This document shows, piece by piece, positions 48,697 through 57,868 of a stretch of DNA of 64,000 nucleotides; position 1 is the stretch's first letter; every line of letters starts with the position of its first letter. The stretch comes from Helicobacter ibis. Lineage in GTDB: Bacteria > Campylobacterota > Campylobacteria > Campylobacterales > Helicobacteraceae. The notes beneath the pieces were generated by a model that made no database searches, was not told the DNA's origin, and saw nothing but the letters and a program-made list of their open reading frames with translations. Location of the stretch: the NCBI RefSeq assembly GCF_027859255.1, contig NZ_JAQHXR010000004.1, positions 74,858 to 138,857 of the forward strand, read 5' to 3'. A program made the position numbers and the translations under genes.

Positions 48697-48725
48697 AAAT
48701 TCACCTTGTATTTTTAATTTTTGTG

Positions 48726-48734
48726 ATTATAGCA
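48726..48734 (-). promoter_or_regulatory. Extended -10 promoter of metK
   Basis: TG-C-TATAAT on the minus strand, about 30 bp before the metK start, with an A/T-rich leader. Confidence 0.6.
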
Positions 48735-48835
48735 TTATCAAACTTAATTGTGTGATGCTTTGTTTTATTTTTATCCTATGGAATGTGAAAAATAACTTTT
48801 TATGTTTTATATACTTTATATTTATAATTTTTGGA

Positions 48836-48841
48836 TATAAT
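48836..48841 (+). promoter_or_regulatory. -10 element of the peroxiredoxin gene
   Basis: TATAAT preceded by a T-rich stretch, 57 bp before the ATG. The first transcribed bases would lie just before the inverted repeat at 48852-48870. Confidence 0.6.
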
Positions 48842-48851
48842 CTAACTTAAT

Positions 48852-48870
48852 GTTGATAGTTTTTATCAAC
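48852..48870. promoter_or_regulatory. Perfect inverted repeat in the peroxiredoxin leader
   Basis: GTTGATA-GTTTT-TATCAAC, 7-bp arms with a 5-base spacer, starting 10 bp after the -10 element. It could be an operator (for instance of a peroxide or redox regulator) or a 5'-UTR stem that protects the mRNA. Confidence 0.45.
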
Positions 48871-48897
48871 AACTAAATTATTTTAAAAGGATTTTTA

Positions 48898-49494
48898 ATG
48901 TTAGTAACTAAAAAAGCCCCAGATTTTAAAGCACCAGCTGTTTTAGCTGATAATAGAATTGTTGAAGATTTTGAGCTTTCTAGAAATTTAGGAAGAAATG
49001 GTGCAGTAGTATTCTTTTGGCCAAAAGACTTTACATTTGTTTGTCCATCAGAGATAATTGCTATGGATCATAGAGTGAAAGATTTCGCTGATAAGGGATT
49101 TAATGTTATTGGTGTATCTATTGATTCTGATGTAGTTCATTTTGCTTGGAAAAACACTCCTGTGAATCAAGGCGGTATTGGCAATGTTCAATTCCCTATG
49201 GTATCTGATATTACAAAGCAAATTTCAAGAGATTATGAAGTTCTAATCAATGAAGCTGTTGCTCTTAGAGGTTCTTTCTTAATTGATAAAAATCAAATTG
49301 TAAGACATGCAGTAATTAATGACCTTCCATTAGGTAGAAATATGGATGAAATGCTAAGAATGTGTGATGCATTAACATTTTTTGAAGAGCATGGTGAAGT
49401 ATGTCCTGCTGGTTGGAACAAAGGTGATAAAGGTATGAGGGCTGATGCAAAAGGTGTTGCTGAGTATCTATCACAAAATGCTGATAAACTTTAA
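48898..49494 (+). CDS. ahpC: Peroxiredoxin (AhpC/TsaA, typical 2-Cys)
   Basis: Reduces hydrogen peroxide, organic peroxides and peroxynitrite. 198 residues, with the peroxidatic cysteine C49 in DFTFVCPSEI and the resolving cysteine C169 in GEVCPAGW; GG-LG and YL/YF-like helix signs of robust sensitivity are partly present (RDYEV and terminal AEYLSQ). In H. pylori the same enzyme is abundant and protects against oxygen. Own promoter, AAAAGGA ribosome binding site and a strong hairpin after the stop: a monocistronic, probably highly expressed gene. Confidence 0.96.
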   Translation: MLVTKKAPDFKAPAVLADNRIVEDFELSRNLGRNGAVVFFWPKDFTFVCPSEIIAMDHRVKDFADKGFNVIGVSIDSDVVHFAWKNTPVNQGGIGNVQFPMVSDITKQISRDYEVLINEAVALRGSFLIDKNQIVRHAVINDLPLGRNMDEMLRMCDALTFFEEHGEVCPAGWNKGDKGMRADAKGVAEYLSQNADKL

Positions 49495-49508
49495 TTAATT
49501 GATTGCTA

Positions 49509-49537
49509 AAGCATGGTTGGTATAACCAACCATGCTT
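49509..49537. terminator. Terminator between ahpC and the HDOD gene
   Basis: AAGCATGGTTGGT-ATA-ACCAACCATGCTT: a perfect 13-bp stem with a 3-base loop, 14 bp after the ahpC stop and between convergent genes. It probably ends transcripts in both directions. Confidence 0.75.
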
Positions 49538-49574
49538 ACATAATTCTCTCTAATTGTTTTAATGTGATATTTAT

Positions 49575-50435
49575 TTAAACTTCTTCATCTTCTTTTTGCA
49601 AGTTTGCTTTTGCAGTATTTGGTAACTTTTCCATGAAGTTTTCTATATCAAATGTTATATTTTGTGTTTTTGCTTCTTTTATTAGCGCTATTGCTTTTTT
49701 GCAATTAAAGGAACTAAGTGGATTGTATGGCTCAAATAGACAATTGATAATAGATAAAGCATATGCACTTTTTTTAGTTTCTGAAGAGGCGGAGTGTGGA
49801 TTATTTATATATGTCACGCTTTGTATTAGAATTTCATCAAACTTCCAATAATCAAATAAGAATCCTAAAAATGATAAGCTGTCAATCCCGCAATATTTAT
49901 CCTCTAACTCATGGATATTTTGGAAATTATTTTTCATATTTTCTGCTAAAAACTCTTTATCTTTATTTGACTTTATTAGTATTGAAGATAGTAAAATCAT
50001 TCCGAGTCTTAATAGCATTGCACATGGTATTAATGTGTCTGATAATGCTTTATCTTCTTTGTTTAGCCAATTTGAAATAAATTCTGTTTCTTCTGCTGAA
50101 TATCTTAAGAATGTATCTGTATCCAATCCATAAGGCGATACATCAACTACAAATTTTTTCTTCACAGCATCTGCTAAGATAGTATTTTTTACATTGCTTA
50201 CACCAAGTAGTGATACAGCTTGTGGTATTGTTGATATTTGTCTTGAAATCCCATAATATGGCGAATTAGCTAGTTTTAATAATTCTGCTATTAATAATGG
50301 ATCTTTTGAGATAATGGTTGCAACTTTTGATAATTCTAAATTATCTCCAGCAGTATTTATATAATCCCTAAGTTCAGATACTGTTGCAGGAAGCGGAGGC
50401 AAATTGTTTATGGTTTCTAATAATAACGAGTTCAT
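49575..50435 (-). CDS. HDOD domain protein
   Basis: A 286-residue signalling protein of the HDOD class (metal-free relative of HD-GYP), which covers most of the sequence: NNLPPLPATVSELRDYI at the start, then ISKDPLLIAELLKLANSPYYG and the family block ISTIPQAVSLLGVSNVKN. HDOD proteins take part in signal transduction, stress response or regulation of motility. A longer frame to 50522 exists, but GGAG lies 6 bases before ATG 50435. The acidic C-terminus ends LQKEDEEV. Confidence 0.88.
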   Translation of the reverse strand: MNSLLLETINNLPPLPATVSELRDYINTAGDNLELSKVATIISKDPLLIAELLKLANSPYYGISRQISTIPQAVSLLGVSNVKNTILADAVKKKFVVDVSPYGLDTDTFLRYSAEETEFISNWLNKEDKALSDTLIPCAMLLRLGMILLSSILIKSNKDKEFLAENMKNNFQNIHELEDKYCGIDSLSFLGFLFDYWKFDEILIQSVTYINNPHSASSETKKSAYALSIINCLFEPYNPLSSFNCKKAIALIKEAKTQNITFDIENFMEKLPNTAKANLQKEDEEV

Positions 50436-50576
50436 GCGTATCTCCAAAAATACATAATTGATGTTTATAGTTTTACATCCTTCAATCATATAACTTGACA
50501 ATTGTAGCATGTTTTGCAACATAAGTCATTATTTCGCAAAAAGTGTTAAAATGTGTAAAAACTTTAGGAAGTTAAT

Positions 50577-51275
50577 ATGAGATTTGGTAAGATAGATTAT
50601 TTGAATCTTTTGCCTTTTGAAGTCTTTATGCGTAAATATCCTGCTCCTTCTTATTGCAAGTTATTTTATAATAAGAAAAAATCGTATCCTGCAAAACTTA
50701 ATATAGAATTTTTATTTAATAGAATCGATGCTGGTTTTATATCTTCAATCACAGCCATGAGGGCACAGAATGAAAGATTCCGTGTATTTGATGTAGGTAT
50801 ATGTGCTAAAAAAGAAGTAAAAAGCGTAATTTGCATAAAAGATGATCTAGGAAATGATTATCAATCTGCTACTTCAAATGCTCTTCTTAAAGTGTTAGGG
50901 CTTCAAGGTAGGGTATTAATAGGAGATAGGGCTTTAAGATATGTATTAGATTCATCAACAAATAAACAAGACTACATAGATATGTGTCTTTTTTGGGTGG
51001 AGAAGGAGAGGATACCTTTTGTTTTTGGTAGATTATGTGCTAGAAAGCATAAGGAGTTTTTTTGTAAAGTTGCTTTGCTTTTTGCAAAGTCTCATGTAAA
51101 AATACCTCATTATATAATTGATGAATATTCCAAAAAGAGTGGCGTATCAAAAGAAGATATATTGGAATATTTGAATCTGCTTACATATAAAATAGATAAA
51201 AAAACTAAAATAGGCTTATATAGATTCTATAGAAAAGCTAGGATTTTAGGAGTGAAATCACCAAAAAGATTTTAA
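50577..51275 (+). CDS. mqnA: Chorismate dehydratase of the futalosine pathway
   Basis: Forms 3-enolpyruvylbenzoate from chorismate, the first step of the alternative menaquinone pathway that is used by all Campylobacterota. 232 residues, with KIDYLNLLPF at 5-14 and AGFISSITAM in the first half, typical of the periplasmic-binding-like MqnA fold. MqnC is encoded further on at 59161-60249. GGAAG lies 7 bases before the ATG. Confidence 0.92.
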   Translation: MRFGKIDYLNLLPFEVFMRKYPAPSYCKLFYNKKKSYPAKLNIEFLFNRIDAGFISSITAMRAQNERFRVFDVGICAKKEVKSVICIKDDLGNDYQSATSNALLKVLGLQGRVLIGDRALRYVLDSSTNKQDYIDMCLFWVEKERIPFVFGRLCARKHKEFFCKVALLFAKSHVKIPHYIIDEYSKKSGVSKEDILEYLNLLTYKIDKKTKIGLYRFYRKARILGVKSPKRF

Positions 51276-51314
51276 TAACATTTTGATTTAATATTTAATG
51301 TAGTTTTGTTTTTG

Positions 51315-51320
51315 TATAAT
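51315..51320 (+). promoter_or_regulatory. -10 element of the ndk-fab operon
   Basis: TATAAT 36-41 bp before the ndk ATG, after a T-rich stretch; it could drive all seven genes from ndk to the secretin. No other clear promoter was seen in the short gaps between them. Confidence 0.55.
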
Positions 51321-51355
51321 TGACGCTTTAAATTTTTAATTTCTTAGGAGCGAGA

Positions 51356-51769
51356 ATGGAACAGACATTGTCCATAATAAAGCCAGATGCCGTTAAAAAA
51401 AATGTTATTGGTAAGATAGTAGATAGATTCGAGAGCAATGGTTTAAGAGTGGTAGCTATGAAGAGATTACATCTTGGAAGATGTGATGCAAAAGAATTTT
51501 ACGCTGTTCATAAAGAAAGACCATTTTTTAATGATTTAGTGGATTTTATGGTTAGCGGTCCAGTTGTTGTTATGGTGCTTGAAGGACTAAATGCAGTAGC
51601 AAAAAATAGAGAATTAATGGGTGCTACAAATCCAAAAGAAGCAGCTGTAGGCACGATTAGAGCGGATTTTGCAGATAGCATTGATGCTAATGCTGTTCAT
51701 GGTAGCGATAGTTTAGATAATGCAAAAAAGGAAATAGAATTTTTCTTTGCAAAAAGAGAAATTTGTTAA
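51356..51769 (+). CDS. ndk: Nucleoside diphosphate kinase
   Basis: Phosphorylates NDPs from ATP via a phosphohistidine. 137 residues; the active-site H115 lies in ANAVHGSDS, and the substrate site in [16 protein letters not shown] is the ribosome binding site. First gene of the run ndk-DUF177-rpmF-plsX-fabH. Confidence 0.97.
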   Translation: MEQTLSIIKPDAVKKNVIGKIVDRFESNGLRVVAMKRLHLGRCDAKEFYAVHKERPFFNDLVDFMVSGPVVVMVLEGLNAVAKNRELMGATNPKEAAVGTIRADFADSIDANAVHGSDSLDNAKKEIEFFFAKREIC

Positions 51770-51777
51770 TAATATAG

Positions 51778-52143
51778 ATGAATAAAATACCATTTTTAAA
51801 AGCATTTCAGATATGCAGGAATGGTGATAAGATTCCATTTAGTGTATCATTAGATAGTGTTAGTTTAGATGGTTATTTGTGTTTTGAATCATCTCATAGT
51901 GATTTTTTGAGATTATGTGCCAAACTGACCGGAAGCGTGAATCTAGTTTGCGACATTAGTGGTGATGAATACTTAGAGAATCTAGATGAAAATTTGGATT
52001 TTTATCTAAGCAATGGAGCAGTTAGTTTGAGTAATGAAACTTTCGAAGAAGTTTTAGAGTGTGAAGGTGGAATTATCGATTTTGAAGATATTCTTAGAAG
52101 CGAGATAGAAATTATTATTTGTGATTATCATATTAAGGAGTAA
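51778..52143 (+). CDS. DUF177 (YceD-like) protein
   Basis: A 121-residue protein with the DUF177 core: LCAKLTGSVNLVCDISGDEY, followed by an acidic strand region and the terminal SEIEIIICDY. In many bacteria yceD precedes rpmF, and it is thought to act in 23S rRNA accumulation. The same order here supports the call. 8-bp gap to ndk and 3-bp gap to rpmF. Confidence 0.85.
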   Translation: MNKIPFLKAFQICRNGDKIPFSVSLDSVSLDGYLCFESSHSDFLRLCAKLTGSVNLVCDISGDEYLENLDENLDFYLSNGAVSLSNETFEEVLECEGGIIDFEDILRSEIEIIICDYHIKE

Positions 52144-52146
52144 AAA

Positions 52147-52299
52147 ATGGCAGTACCAAAGAGAAGAGTTAGTAAAACTAGAGCAGCTAAAAGAAGAACA
52201 CATTACAAAATTACATTGTCTATGCCTGTGAAAGATAGTGATGGAACTTGGAAAATGCCTCATAGAATGAATAAATTCACTGGAAGTTATAAAAATTAA
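52147..52299 (+). CDS. rpmF: 50S ribosomal protein L32
   Basis: A 50-residue ribosomal protein, too short for many gene finders. N-terminus [20 protein letters not shown] is diagnostic. The cysteines that form the zinc ribbon in many L32 proteins are absent; the C-terminal half [15 protein letters not shown] matches the Cys-less form known from H. pylori. Located as usual between DUF177 and plsX. Confidence 0.97.
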   Translation: MAVPKRRVSKTRAAKRRTHYKITLSMPVKDSDGTWKMPHRMNKFTGSYKN

Positions 52300-52307
52300 G
52301 TTTAATA

Positions 52308-53294
52308 ATGAGAATCGCAGTTGATGCAATGGGTGGGGATTTTGGTGCTTCCCCACTTGTTGAAGGTGCTATATCAGCATTAAAGGAAAAGAACTTTACG
52401 CTTGTGCTCGTTGGAAATGAAGAGGTGTTAAGACCGCTTGTTCCTTCATCTTTTGCTAATAGAGTTCAGATTGTTCATTGTGATGATGTCATTACGATGG
52501 ACGATCTAGCTACTTCAGCAATTAAGCGAAAAAATAGTTCAATTTATGTAGCTATTGATATGCTAAAAAATAAAAGTGTTGATGCAGTAGTGTCTGCTGG
52601 ACATAGCGGTGCTACTATGAGTTTAGCTACTTTAAGAATAGGCAGATTAAGTGGAATCTCTCGTCCTGCTATATGCACTCTTATGCCTAGAATCGACGGA
52701 AATAAAAGTTTGGTTGTAGATGCTGGGGCTAATGTAGATTGCAAGGCAGAGAATCTATTTGAGTTTGGGATTATGGGGCATGAGTATGCATGTTCTATAT
52801 TGAAGTATCAAAATGCACGAATTGGGATATTATCCAACGGAGAAGAAGAGTGTAAGGGTAATGAGATTAGCAAGAATGCTTTTATGTATTTAAAGTCCCA
52901 CCCTTCCTTTATCGGTAATATAGAGGGCAATAATATATTTGATGCTTCAGTTGAAGTTATAGTTTGTGATGGTTTTGTTGGTAATATAGTGTTAAAAACT
53001 AGTGAAGGAGTTGCAGATTCAATAGTGTATCTGTTAAAAACCTATATAAAATCATCGCCACTTGGCACTTTTGGTTCTTTGTTTTTAAAGAGTGTTTTTA
53101 GCAAACTTAAAAAGCAAATTGATTATGCAGAATATGGTGGTGCTCCATTGCTTGGCATTGATGGAAATGTAATTATTTGCCATGGCAAGAGTAATTCAAA
53201 GGCTATGAAGAATGCCATTTTTCAAGCTATTGCTAGTATAGAAAATAATATCAACGATAGAATATTATCTGCGTTAGCTAAATATAAGTCATAA
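52308..53294 (+). CDS. plsX: Phosphate acyltransferase
   Basis: Makes acyl-phosphate from acyl-ACP for phospholipid synthesis. 328 residues with RIAVDAMGGDFG at the start, SAGHSGATM and the VCDGFVGNIVLKTSEG motif. 8-bp gap to rpmF and 16-bp gap to fabH, the common plsX-fabH order. Confidence 0.96.
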   Translation: MRIAVDAMGGDFGASPLVEGAISALKEKNFTLVLVGNEEVLRPLVPSSFANRVQIVHCDDVITMDDLATSAIKRKNSSIYVAIDMLKNKSVDAVVSAGHSGATMSLATLRIGRLSGISRPAICTLMPRIDGNKSLVVDAGANVDCKAENLFEFGIMGHEYACSILKYQNARIGILSNGEEECKGNEISKNAFMYLKSHPSFIGNIEGNNIFDASVEVIVCDGFVGNIVLKTSEGVADSIVYLLKTYIKSSPLGTFGSLFLKSVFSKLKKQIDYAEYGGAPLLGIDGNVIICHGKSNSKAMKNAIFQAIASIENNINDRILSALAKYKS

Positions 53295-53310
53295 TTTAAA
53301 GGAGCAACTA

Positions 53311-54315
53311 ATGGATAAACCTATATATGCGGCACTAAAATCCATTGGTGCTTGTATACCAGATAGGATAGTTACTAATGATGACTTAGCTCAAATAGTA
53401 GATACTAGTGATGAGTGGATTACTAAAAGAACGGGTATAAAAGAGAGGCGATTTGCCTCAAGTAATCAAGCAACTAGCGATTTGGCTATAAATGCTGCTA
53501 AAGTAGCATTAAATAGAGCCAATATAAAACCTTCTGATATTGATATGGTTATAGTTGCAACTATATCACCAGACTTTTTATGTATGCCATCTACTGCATG
53601 TGTTGTATCTAGTGCTTTAGGCATTGTTGGCAAACCAGCCTTTGATATTTCAGCAGCTTGTAGCGGATTTATTTATCTATTATCTTTGGCGAAGTCTTTT
53701 ATTGAATCTAAAACATGTAAAAATATATTGATAATCGGTGCAGAGAAACTATCTAGCATAATTGATATGGAAGATAGAAGCACATGTGTTTTGTTTGGTG
53801 ATGGTGCTGGTGCGGCTGTTATTGGTGCTACTTGTGATATCTCTAAAAGCATTTTAGATGTCAATATTTCATCAAATGGTGAGTATCAAGATTTTTTAAT
53901 GACACCTGGCTGTGGTAGTAGGAATCCAATTACAAATGATACGATAAATGATAGATTGCAGTTTATAAAAATGAAAGGCAATGAAACTTTTAAGATTGCT
54001 GTAAAAACATTAACAAATGATGTAGTTGAGATTCTAAAGAGAAATAATCTTTCAAAAGATGATATTGATTTTTTTGTGCCACATCAAGCGAACTTACGGA
54101 TTATTTCTGCAGTTGGTGAGGCTTTGCAATTCCCAGATGACAAAGTTGCAAAAACGGTGCATAAATACGGCAATACTTCAGCTGCTTCTATACCAATTAC
54201 GATTAATGAACTATTTGAGGAGGGCAAGATTAAAGATGGCTCAAGATTGTTGTTAGATGCTTTTGGTGGTGGTCTAACTTGGGGCTCTGCATTGCTTAGT
54301 TTTAATTCCGTTTAG
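53311..54315 (+). CDS. fabH: 3-oxoacyl-[acyl-carrier-protein] synthase III
   Basis: Starts fatty-acid synthesis by condensing acetyl-CoA with malonyl-ACP. 334 residues. The catalytic cysteine is C117 in SAACSGFIYLL, the histidine lies in FVPHQANLR, and the asparagine in KYGNTSAASIP; TGIKERR near residue 41 is also diagnostic. It has a good AAAGGAG ribosome binding site. Confidence 0.96.
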   Translation: MDKPIYAALKSIGACIPDRIVTNDDLAQIVDTSDEWITKRTGIKERRFASSNQATSDLAINAAKVALNRANIKPSDIDMVIVATISPDFLCMPSTACVVSSALGIVGKPAFDISAACSGFIYLLSLAKSFIESKTCKNILIIGAEKLSSIIDMEDRSTCVLFGDGAGAAVIGATCDISKSILDVNISSNGEYQDFLMTPGCGSRNPITNDTINDRLQFIKMKGNETFKIAVKTLTNDVVEILKRNNLSKDDIDFFVPHQANLRIISAVGEALQFPDDKVAKTVHKYGNTSAASIPITINELFEEGKIKDGSRLLLDAFGGGLTWGSALLSFNSV

Positions 54316-54323
54316 GATATTTT

Positions 54324-54587
54324 ATGAAGCTATTATTATTTTTTATTCCATTCTTTCTTGTTGCAAGAGACTTCTCTTATGATCCTTTTTTGTATGATAT
54401 AGATGAGGTTCATGTAAATGGTATTTTGCTAGATAGAGTAAATATTAATGGTAATTGGTATAAAAAGGGTGAGGTATTTGAAGATTATTTAATTTATGAT
54501 ATACAAAATAGATGTGTGGTGCTAAAAGACAATGATGAGGTTAGTAGGCATTGTATAGGTAAAGTTAGTAATTTTAATATCAAATAA
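54324..54587 (+). CDS. Small exported protein upstream of the secretin (CtsR-like by position)
   Basis: An 87-residue protein with a short signal peptide (residues 1-14, FLVA) and a beta-rich body (VHVNGILLDRVNINGNWYKKG, two cysteines at C69 and C77). It lies 8 bp behind fabH and 1 bp before the secretin gene. In C. jejuni a small protein gene, ctsR, lies beside the secretin gene ctsD of the transformation system (from memory); size and position match, but homology is not proven. It may act like the MshK/PilP type of secretin partner. Confidence 0.6.
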   Translation: MKLLLFFIPFFLVARDFSYDPFLYDIDEVHVNGILLDRVNINGNWYKKGEVFEDYLIYDIQNRCVVLKDNDEVSRHCIGKVSNFNIK

Positions 54588-54588
54588 T

Positions 54589-56019
54589 ATGAATTTTAAG
54601 CTTTTATTTTTACTTTTTATTTTTTATTCTTCTTTGATTGCTGATTGCAAGTATCGCTCTTTTTCTCTATCTGTCCCAAAAGATTCAGAACTATCAATAA
54701 GAGATATATTAGGTGAGCTTGGTGAGGAATGTTATTTTAGTGTTATCTATAATGAAGATGAGGTTTCTTCATTATTGGATAAAGAGTTACCTATTATAAA
54801 TATAAAGGACAAGAATCTTGATTATGTTTTTAGTGTTTTGTTTAGACATGCTAATTTACATTATTTCTATAAAAATGACACACTAAAGCTAAAATACAAG
54901 CATTCTAAAACATTTGACTTAAACTATATAAACACGAATCGAATCGGCAATAGTAGCACTTCAGTATCAATAAATAATGAAGAAAGCAAGGGTTCTAGTG
55001 GTGCTGATATGATTAGTCTTAGTCGTTCTGGGGTTGATATACAAAGTGAAGATGGATTTAATTTTTGGGCTAATATTGAAGATGAATTAAAAGAAATGCT
55101 AACTAATAGCGAGGATTCTGATGTTGTGGTCAATAGAGGGGCTGGATTAATAACCATAAGAGCTACAAGAACTAATTTAGATAGGGTTGAATCTTATATT
55201 AAAAGTTTGCACTCTAGGCTTCAAAGGCAGGTTTTAATAGATGTAAATATCTTAAGTGTTGTTCATAAAAATTCATATACAACAGGTATAAATTGGGATA
55301 GCTTATATAATCTCCAAAACTTAACCATACCATTTACTGCAGATTCTGCCAACTTAGAAAATAGTAGTGGCATTAATGTGTCAAATGGTGAATTTAAGTA
55401 TGGCATTAACATTTATTCACAAGCTTTAAGTCTAAATAGGGTAGTTGAGTTTTTACAAACCTATGGAAATGTATATTCTATCTCAAATCCAAAAGTGCTA
55501 ACTTTAAATAATCAACCAGCAATGATAAGTGTTGGAGATATTTTACGATATAAAAAAAGTTCCATATATCAAAATACAAATGCACAAACAACGCTAACAA
55601 ATACAGACAATGAATATCCAAGCATTTTTGCAGGTGTATTGCTTGATATAACTCCATTAATATTTGATGATGAGATTATGCTAAAGATAAACCCATCAAT
55701 AACCAAAACAAAAGACGATAACTTAAAACAAACACAAGCCTTAGAATCTCCTCCGAATCTAACAACAAATCAGCTCTCATCAATTGTTAGAGTAAAAAAT
55801 AATGAGCAAGTTATTTTGGGGGGATTAATCTCAAAAAATACAACAAATGTTCAAAATAAAATTCCACTCTTAGGACATATAATTCCGCCTTTATTTTCAT
55901 ATACACAAGATGTATCACACATTGAAGAAATAGTGTTTATAATACAGCCAAAAATAATAGAAAATAAAGAACTAAAGGAATTAAGCTTAGAATCTTTGGG
56001 GTATAAAATATTGGAATAA
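54589..56019 (+). CDS. Type II/type IV-pilus family secretin (CtsD/MshL-like)
   Basis: A 476-residue outer-membrane secretin. Signal peptide to about residue 18; an N-domain region with DILGELGEECYFSVIYNED and the short NLDYVFSVLFRHANL, an N1-like ring (RVESYIKSLHSRLQRQVLIDVNILSV), then the secretin core with YSISNPKVLTLNNQPAMISVG, a gate region and the signature VRVKNNEQVILGGLI...PLLG at the end. Secretins of this size occur in the DNA-uptake system of Campylobacter (CtsD). Helicobacter pylori instead uses the ComB type IV secretion system, so the presence here is notable. No other pseudopilus or ATPase gene is in the window. Confidence 0.88.
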   Translation: MNFKLLFLLFIFYSSLIADCKYRSFSLSVPKDSELSIRDILGELGEECYFSVIYNEDEVSSLLDKELPIINIKDKNLDYVFSVLFRHANLHYFYKNDTLKLKYKHSKTFDLNYINTNRIGNSSTSVSINNEESKGSSGADMISLSRSGVDIQSEDGFNFWANIEDELKEMLTNSEDSDVVVNRGAGLITIRATRTNLDRVESYIKSLHSRLQRQVLIDVNILSVVHKNSYTTGINWDSLYNLQNLTIPFTADSANLENSSGINVSNGEFKYGINIYSQALSLNRVVEFLQTYGNVYSISNPKVLTLNNQPAMISVGDILRYKKSSIYQNTNAQTTLTNTDNEYPSIFAGVLLDITPLIFDDEIMLKINPSITKTKDDNLKQTQALESPPNLTTNQLSSIVRVKNNEQVILGGLISKNTTNVQNKIPLLGHIIPPLFSYTQDVSHIEEIVFIIQPKIIENKELKELSLESLGYKILE

Positions 56020-56021
56020 TT

Positions 56022-57866
56022 TTAAGATTCTAGTTTGTCTATCGAATCTTTTGCTTTTTGTGTTATGTGTTCTTCAAAGTTATACCAGTTAAACTCTGAA
56101 CCACTTTGTTTTACTCCGCTTAGCATATCTCCACCTTTTCTTCTTTGCAGGTCTAGCTTTGCTACTTCAAAGCCATTTTGTATTTCACAAAATTGTGCTA
56201 GTTTTTCTATGTTTTGTTTTTTTGTGTATAAGAAGCAAAATCCTTTAAGCCCATTTCTGCTAACCCTACCTCTTAATTGATGTAATGTAGCAAATCCAAA
56301 GTTTTCTGCACCTGATATTACAATAGTAGATAGTCTTGGTAAGGAGATTCCAACTTCTACAACCGTTGTTGATAGTAATATTTCACCATTTTGTTGAAAT
56401 TCTTCTAGTATTTGTTCTTTGTTTTTATCCTTGCCATGCACTAAATGCACTCTCTTAAAGTGTCTCTCCCAAAATTCTTTTGCTTCTTTTATTGGTTTGT
56501 AGATGTTGTTTTCTGATTTTTTCTCAACTAGGGGATAGATGATTATTGTTTGGTTGCCTTTTTTTGTTTCTAGCTTTATGTGTTCTAGGAGACTTGCAAA
56601 GTCATTATTTGTTATCACCTTTGATGTTATATCTTTTTTGAAAGGCAAATCATTTATAAAAGTAAAGGATAGTAGAGAGGATTCTATCATCGCCATTGTT
56701 CTTGGTATTGGAGTGGCAGAGAATTGCAAAAAATGTGGCTTTTTGCCTTCTTTTTCAAGTGATTTATCAAGTATATTTCTTTGTTTTGTGCCAAATCTAT
56801 GTTGCTCATCTATCATTACTAATGGCATATCTAAGGTGTTGTTATCTATATTTGTGTATAGAATCTTATGTGTCCCTATTATGAAGTGATATTTGCTAAA
56901 ATCTAAGTCTTTTTTGTCCTTTATACATAAGCCAACATTGATTTCTTGTGGTAGCATTTTTAATGCTTCATTATAGATTTGCTGTGCGAGAATCGAGGTT
57001 GGTGCCATTAATATGCATTGTCTTGGATAGCACAATATGCATGCAGCAAAAATCAAAATAGTCTTGCCACACCCAACATCACCTACTATTATTCTTCTAC
57101 TTGCTAGATTGCTATTTAGTGATATTTCTATATCTCTTATTGCGTCTTTTTGTCCATTTGTAAGATTAAATGGTAGGCTATTTATCCATTTTTCTAACAG
57201 CTTTTTATTGTTTAGTTTTTCTAGGCTTTTAAAGTGTAATACTTTGCCCTTTAGCTCTAGCATGTAATTATAAATTTCAGCAAAGGCTAGAGCTTTTTTT
57301 GTTTGCATGTCAAATTCTTTGTTATGTGTAAAGCTTTTTAAAAAATCACTAGTTGGATTGTGTATTGCATGAAGTCTTTTTAGGATTTTAGATTCTATGT
57401 TTGGGTAGGCTTGTATTAGCACATCTAGTGTGATTGATTTTATAAAATCTCTTAGAATCGTTATTTGTTTGCCTACTAGCTTTTTGTTGAAATGCAAAAT
57501 AATTTCATCTTCTTGCGTGATTACTTTTGGCTGCTTGATTGTGAATCTTCCATTATATATTCCGCCAATGCCACTTACAATCATTTCTTTTCCAAGTGTA
57601 AAGATGTTTTTATGATATGGCTTGGCGTTAAATATAAATAAATTTATTTTCTCACTACCATCTATAGATAAGACTATGGCGTTAATAATGGCATTTTTGC
57701 CTATTTTATTGTAGCTTTGAATCACTATCTTTACTACAATTGTTGAATTTATCTCTAAAGATTCAGTTAGTTTGCCATTTGTGTATTTTGCAGGTGGGTA
57801 TTTTATGTATAAGTCAAGCAGGTTACAAATACCAAGTTTTTTGATATTTTCTGGTATTTGTATCAA
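56022..57866 (-). CDS. recG: ATP-dependent DNA helicase RecG
   Basis: Branch-migrating helicase in recombinational repair and replication restart. 614 residues, shorter than the 690 of E. coli but usual for this phylum. Walker A VGDVGCGKTIL, DEQH box (MIDEQHRFG), motif III FSATPIPRTMAM, and motif VI HQLRGRVSRNG are all present; the N-terminal wedge domain is reduced. It follows the M16 gene by 2 bp as the last gene of the bamA operon. Confidence 0.95.
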   Translation of the reverse strand: MIQIPENIKKLGICNLLDLYIKYPPAKYTNGKLTESLEINSTIVVKIVIQSYNKIGKNAIINAIVLSIDGSEKINLFIFNAKPYHKNIFTLGKEMIVSGIGGIYNGRFTIKQPKVITQEDEIILHFNKKLVGKQITILRDFIKSITLDVLIQAYPNIESKILKRLHAIHNPTSDFLKSFTHNKEFDMQTKKALAFAEIYNYMLELKGKVLHFKSLEKLNNKKLLEKWINSLPFNLTNGQKDAIRDIEISLNSNLASRRIIVGDVGCGKTILIFAACILCYPRQCILMAPTSILAQQIYNEALKMLPQEINVGLCIKDKKDLDFSKYHFIIGTHKILYTNIDNNTLDMPLVMIDEQHRFGTKQRNILDKSLEKEGKKPHFLQFSATPIPRTMAMIESSLLSFTFINDLPFKKDITSKVITNNDFASLLEHIKLETKKGNQTIIIYPLVEKKSENNIYKPIKEAKEFWERHFKRVHLVHGKDKNKEQILEEFQQNGEILLSTTVVEVGISLPRLSTIVISGAENFGFATLHQLRGRVSRNGLKGFCFLYTKKQNIEKLAQFCEIQNGFEVAKLDLQRRKGGDMLSGVKQSGSEFNWYNFEEHITQKAKDSIDKLES

Positions 57867-57868
57867 GA

